A stretch of 7,525 nt of DNA from assembly GCA_016839385.1 (NCBI GenBank), contig JAEOUK010000145.1, forward strand, positions 1 to 7,525, read 5' to 3'. A model generated the notes under the pieces. The model was not told where the DNA came from. It did no database searches and worked only from the letters and a program-made list of their open reading frames with translations. Below, piece by piece: positions 5,065 to 7,525 of this stretch (position 1 is its first letter; each line of letters begins with the position of its first letter). Source of the stretch: Promethearchaeota archaeon. GTDB lineage: Archaea > Asgardarchaeota > Lokiarchaeia > Sigynarchaeales > MK-D1. Position numbers and translations under genes: made by a program.

Positions 5065-5886
5065 TTATGCTAAAAACTCGTACAATTCGGTAAGTATGGG
5101 ATTCAGATCGTCGAATAAGAATAAATGTCCACAATTATGAATTATAGACAGTGTCGAATTCGGAAGCACCCGATTAAGCTTAATCGCATTTTCTGGAAGA
5201 AGAACCTTATCAAATTCCCCGGAGTAAACTAAAGTTTTATGTGAAATTTTCTCAATTTTCTTTCGTGTATTGAAAATTATCCCCGCGATTAATTGCTTTC
5301 GATAATCTTTATTAGAGATCGGGTAATATCTGAATACTTTTTCAATACAATCAAGTGCTCTTCTAATATAGTTAACATCTATTGAGTGTTTGTCTTGTAA
5401 ACAAAACGCATATTTCAATAAAGATAGAGCATCTGTCTTCAACCCTCTAATAAGCATTACTATTACTCTAAAACTTGGAAGTTTTCTTTTAAACCCTCCA
5501 ATATCGGGAGAAACTAAAACTAATTTATCCACCATGCTTGGATAAGTAATAACAAATCTTTGAGCCATTGAAGCTCCAAGACTATGAGCAAATAGAAGTA
5601 CTTTATTGATTCTTAATGCATCTAATAGATTTTTGATGTCTTTTGCATATGTTTTCATTGTATACAATCTTCTTGAACTTCCTGATCTCCCACTTCCCCT
5701 ATTATCCATAAGAATTAATCTGAAATGTTGTGCTAATTCTTCAATAAAAACTGGCTGCCATTGAAGAAGATTGCTGCCAATACCTGCTAGCAGCAGTAAT
5801 GGTGGAAATTTCTTGTTTCCATACTCTTCGTAATAAATTTGAGTGTTGAGATAACTATTGACATATGGAATGCGAATCACCCTCAA
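5065..5886 (-). CDS. Alpha/beta hydrolase
   Basis: A soluble protein of up to 273 residues with the alpha/beta-hydrolase fold; the substrate is unknown. Visible elements: oxyanion-hole region LLLLAGIGSNLLQW (30-43), DNRGSGRS (61-68), the nucleophile elbow AHSLGA with Ser102 (Ala replaces the usual first Gly), the acid in YSGEFDKVLLPENA (Asp226), and His254 in HNCGHLFLF. The triad is therefore complete and the enzyme probably active. A helical lid lies at about 132-195. The start is uncertain: TTG at 5884-5886 gives the longest frame and GTG lies at 5878-5880. A GAGGGTGA just upstream of an ATT codon (5871) would give MPYVNSYLNTQIYYEEYG, a beginning much more typical of the family. It is divergent from the methyltransferase and upstream of infB. 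Confidence 0.9.
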   Translation of the reverse strand: MRVIRIPYVNSYLNTQIYYEEYGNKKFPPLLLLAGIGSNLLQWQPVFIEELAQHFRLILMDNRGSGRSGSSRRLYTMKTYAKDIKNLLDALRINKVLLFAHSLGASMAQRFVITYPSMVDKLVLVSPDIGGFKRKLPSFRVIVMLIRGLKTDALSLLKYAFCLQDKHSIDVNYIRRALDCIEKVFRYYPISNKDYRKQLIAGIIFNTRKKIEKISHKTLVYSGEFDKVLLPENAIKLNRVLPNSTLSIIHNCGHLFLFDDLNPILTELYEFLA

Positions 5887-5906
5887 ATGCTAATGAATGC
5901 TAATAA
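5887..5906. repeat. Tandem 10-bp repeat in the divergent promoter region
   Basis: ATGCTAATGA (5887-5896) is followed directly by ATGCTAATAA (5897-5906), nine of ten bases the same. A period of about one helical turn between divergent genes is what a regulator-binding site might look like, but the stretch is short and AT-rich. Confidence 0.5.
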
Positions 5907-5921
5907 ATGATGATTTCTTCA

Positions 5922-5933
5922 GCTATATTAATT
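5922..5933 (-). promoter_or_regulatory. TATA-like element, possible hydrolase promoter
   Basis: The minus strand reads AATTAATATAGC, about 45-50 bases before the hydrolase start candidates, leaving room for a short leader that includes GAGGG. A TAATAAATG stretch (5901-5909) is correctly placed to drive a leaderless methyltransferase mRNA from the ATG at 5934 in the other direction. Both are inferences from spacing. Confidence 0.3.
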
Positions 5934-6974
5934 ATGTGGCAAGTTCGTGAGGAAATTCTGTCGAAGATTGCGGAAAATCCTGATTTTAAACCTAATTCTG
6001 TTAAATTCATTAAGCAAAACCAAATTGAAACTAAATATCTAATTGAAAAAGCAGTTGAATTGTATAAAGAAGCGAAATTTGGAGAATGTGCAAAAATTTT
6101 CCGTCAATTAGGACGAACTACCAAAGAATTAGAACATAAATGTGAAAGTAAAGGAAATTATGATGACAGAAATACGCTAAATGATCTAACAGGAAAAGAA
6201 TGGTTGCGTCACACAAAATCCTGGCTTGTTGTGGATGGAAAACCCTCAGAAATTGTCTATGATATCAAAAATCATCCTGCATCGTTTCCTCCAGAACTAG
6301 CGAATCATTTTATTGAATTTTTTACAAAAAAAGGTGATTGGGTATTTGATCCGTTCATGGGAATTGGGAGTGTTTTAAAATCTGCATCTGATTTAGGACG
6401 TAATTGTTGGGGAATTGAGTTGAATCGGAAATACCAAGAATTCGCTCTAAACCGGGTGGAAAATAGATATAATTTAACGTTACAAGTGACCTATGGAGAC
6501 GCCCGGAATGCTTTAGAATTATGGGAGCAACTGAATATTCCGTTAATGGATTTTGTAATCACATCACCCCCCTATTGGGATATGCTGGGAAAATCTCGAG
6601 GAGGAGTAAAATCTGCTTTGAAACAGAGAGTTGAAGACGGTTTAGATGAAAAATACAGTGAACATCCAAGTGATCTTGGAAATATTGGAAATTTGGATCA
6701 GTATCTGAATGAATTATACTCTATTTTTGCCGACTTGAAAACCATCCTATCGCAAAATGGTTATATTGTTGTAGTACTTCAGAATATTCGCAAAAAAAAT
6801 GGAGAAATGGAACCAATTGCTTGGAATTTTGCATTAAAAATGAAAAAATCATATGCTTTACGTCAAGAATTTATTTGGGTGCAAGATCAGAAATTTATGG
6901 GAATTTGGGGTTATCCAAAGACATATGTTTCTAACGTACATCATCACTATTGCCTAGTTTTTCAAAACACCTGA
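5934..6974 (+). CDS. DNA methyltransferase, probably N4-cytosine (SPPY type)
   Basis: An S-adenosylmethionine-dependent amino-methyltransferase of the N6-adenine/N4-cytosine group. Numbering from the upstream ATG at 5907: helical N-terminal region (about 10-90), motif X-like HPASFPPELANHFIEFF (123-139), motif I DPFMGIGS (148-155), acidic Glu171 (motif II), GDA with Asp198 (motif III), catalytic TSPPYW (219-224) and a C-terminal HHHYCLVFQ (345-353). TSPPY favours N4-cytosine over adenine. The order X-I-IV with no target domain between I and IV is gamma-like; specificity is probably set by the roughly 130 residues after motif IV. I prefer ATG 5934 (MWQVREEIL) to ATG 5907, which adds MMISSAILI and leaves almost no promoter space. 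Neither has a Shine-Dalgarno. There is no endonuclease beside it, so it may be an orphan methylase or belong to a system outside the window. Confidence 0.88.
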   Translation: MWQVREEILSKIAENPDFKPNSVKFIKQNQIETKYLIEKAVELYKEAKFGECAKIFRQLGRTTKELEHKCESKGNYDDRNTLNDLTGKEWLRHTKSWLVVDGKPSEIVYDIKNHPASFPPELANHFIEFFTKKGDWVFDPFMGIGSVLKSASDLGRNCWGIELNRKYQEFALNRVENRYNLTLQVTYGDARNALELWEQLNIPLMDFVITSPPYWDMLGKSRGGVKSALKQRVEDGLDEKYSEHPSDLGNIGNLDQYLNELYSIFADLKTILSQNGYIVVVLQNIRKKNGEMEPIAWNFALKMKKSYALRQEFIWVQDQKFMGIWGYPKTYVSNVHHHYCLVFQNT

Positions 6975-6980
6975 AATCTC

Positions 6981-7505
6981 TCATCGTTTCGTGTAATATA
7001 AATTCACTATACCCGAATCAAAAACCTCAGTTTTTACAAATTTCAATTGCGTTTCAAAGTCTGATTCAGCAAACAATGGAATTCCTTTCCCAATTATGAC
7101 AGGAATGATTCCAATAATCAATTCATCAATTAAGTTTGATTCTAAAAAAGATTTATTGATTTTTCATCCTCCTAGAAGCCAAATATCCTTTTCTGTGGTT
7201 GTATTTTTTAGAAACTCTTCAGGGGTCTCATAGACGAACGTAACTCGCTCATGTGTTAATTTGGGATTCCTAGTAAACACAAAAATTTCTTTTCCTTTGT
7301 AATACTCAAAAAAATTTGGATGACTATTGTATTCCTGAAAAGTGGTATTTCCCATTATGATTGCACTGATATTTTCTAAAAATTTAGCAAACCAATTATT
7401 ATCTCCTACATCTTCATTGTATGGGTCCAAAAAATCGACAGAACCGTTTTCTCGAGCAATAAACCCATCAAGAGTGACCGCAATCGAAAGGATTACTTTC
7501 GGCAT
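6981..7505 (-). pseudogene. Dihydrofolate reductase-like (RibD C-terminal domain) gene with in-frame TGA
   Basis: From ATG at 7503-7505 the first 113 codons encode the N-terminal two thirds of a YyaP/RibD-C type dihydrofolate-reductase-fold protein: VILSIAVTLDGFIA (4-17), VDFLD, IIMGNTTF (49-56), IFVFTRNP (74-81) and DIWLLGG (107-113). A TGA (7166-7164) then interrupts the frame. The same frame continues for 60 codons with the missing C-terminal part (KINKSFLESNLIDELIIG, IIPVIIGKGIPLF, VNLYYTKR) and ends at a TGA (6981-6983). The expected motif is GGG, so one change GGA to TGA explains the break; no frameshift is needed. TGA ends rpoN, eS28, L7Ae and the methylase, so general recoding is excluded. 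Most likely a recent nonsense mutation or a base error; special read-through is less likely. Restored length would be about 174 residues. It converges on the methyltransferase with a 6-bp gap. Confidence 0.85.
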
Positions 7506-7525
7506 AATAAGTACAACTCGTACAA

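Noticed and set aside
5934..7505. Methylase plus DHFR-like gene as a two-gene defence or mobile module
   Set aside because: The genes converge, are not co-transcribed, show no terminal repeats, integrase or attachment site, and the DHFR-like family is common as a stand-alone enzyme.
7506..7525. TTGTAC repeated twice just upstream of the DHFR-like start
   Set aside because: Only 6 bp, each half holding the self-complementary GTAC, and it lies at the window edge; too short to support as an operator.

Overview
The window is chromosomal DNA from an archaeon. It carries archaeal/eukaryotic-type information-processing genes that bacteria lack: translation initiation factor aIF5B, ribosomal proteins eS6, eL24, eL8 (L7Ae) and eS28, and RNA polymerase subunit N (Rpb10). 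The DNA is AT-rich, and several genes have Shine-Dalgarno sequences (GAGGT, AAGGAG). A eukaryote-like tRNA-His and the overall style would fit an Asgard-type lineage, but that placement is an inference; the sequence alone supports only 'archaeon'.

Layout. On the minus strand, read right to left: a TTG- or GTG-started alpha/beta hydrolase (5886-5065), infB/aIF5B (5018-3216), then a tight run of eS6 (3064-2663), eL24 (2649-2467), L7Ae (2393-2022), eS28 (2011-1769), rpoN (1662-1462) and tRNA-His(GTG) (1436-1363). A T-rich terminator-like tract follows the tRNA. Further left lie a membrane protein with a C-terminal zinc ribbon (1175-330) and the 5' part of an unrecognised gene that runs off the left edge (260-1). 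On the right, a plus-strand DNA methyltransferase (5934-6974) is divergent from the hydrolase. It converges, with a 6-bp gap, on a minus-strand dihydrofolate-reductase-like gene (7505-6981) broken by an in-frame TGA.

How the genes relate. The central block is a growth-related translation/transcription cluster. aIF5B joins the subunits. eS6, eL24, L7Ae and eS28 build them, and L7Ae also binds kink-turn RNAs. RpoN completes RNA polymerase, and tRNA-His lies 25 bp beyond rpoN, probably in the same transcript. The flanking genes (hydrolase, methylase, DHFR-like, membrane/zinc ribbon) look like accessory cargo.

The most notable observations are: (1) a 16-codon relic of a second rpoN between eS28 and rpoN, whose differences from the intact gene are almost all synonymous; (2) a tRNA-His with A73 and no encoded G-1, as in eukaryotes; (3) an in-frame TGA exactly in the GGG motif of the DHFR-like gene; (4) repeated motifs in the eS6 upstream region and in the divergent hydrolase/methylase promoter region. 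I see no CRISPR array, insertion sequence or complete defence system. No gene-free stretch exceeds 300 bp.
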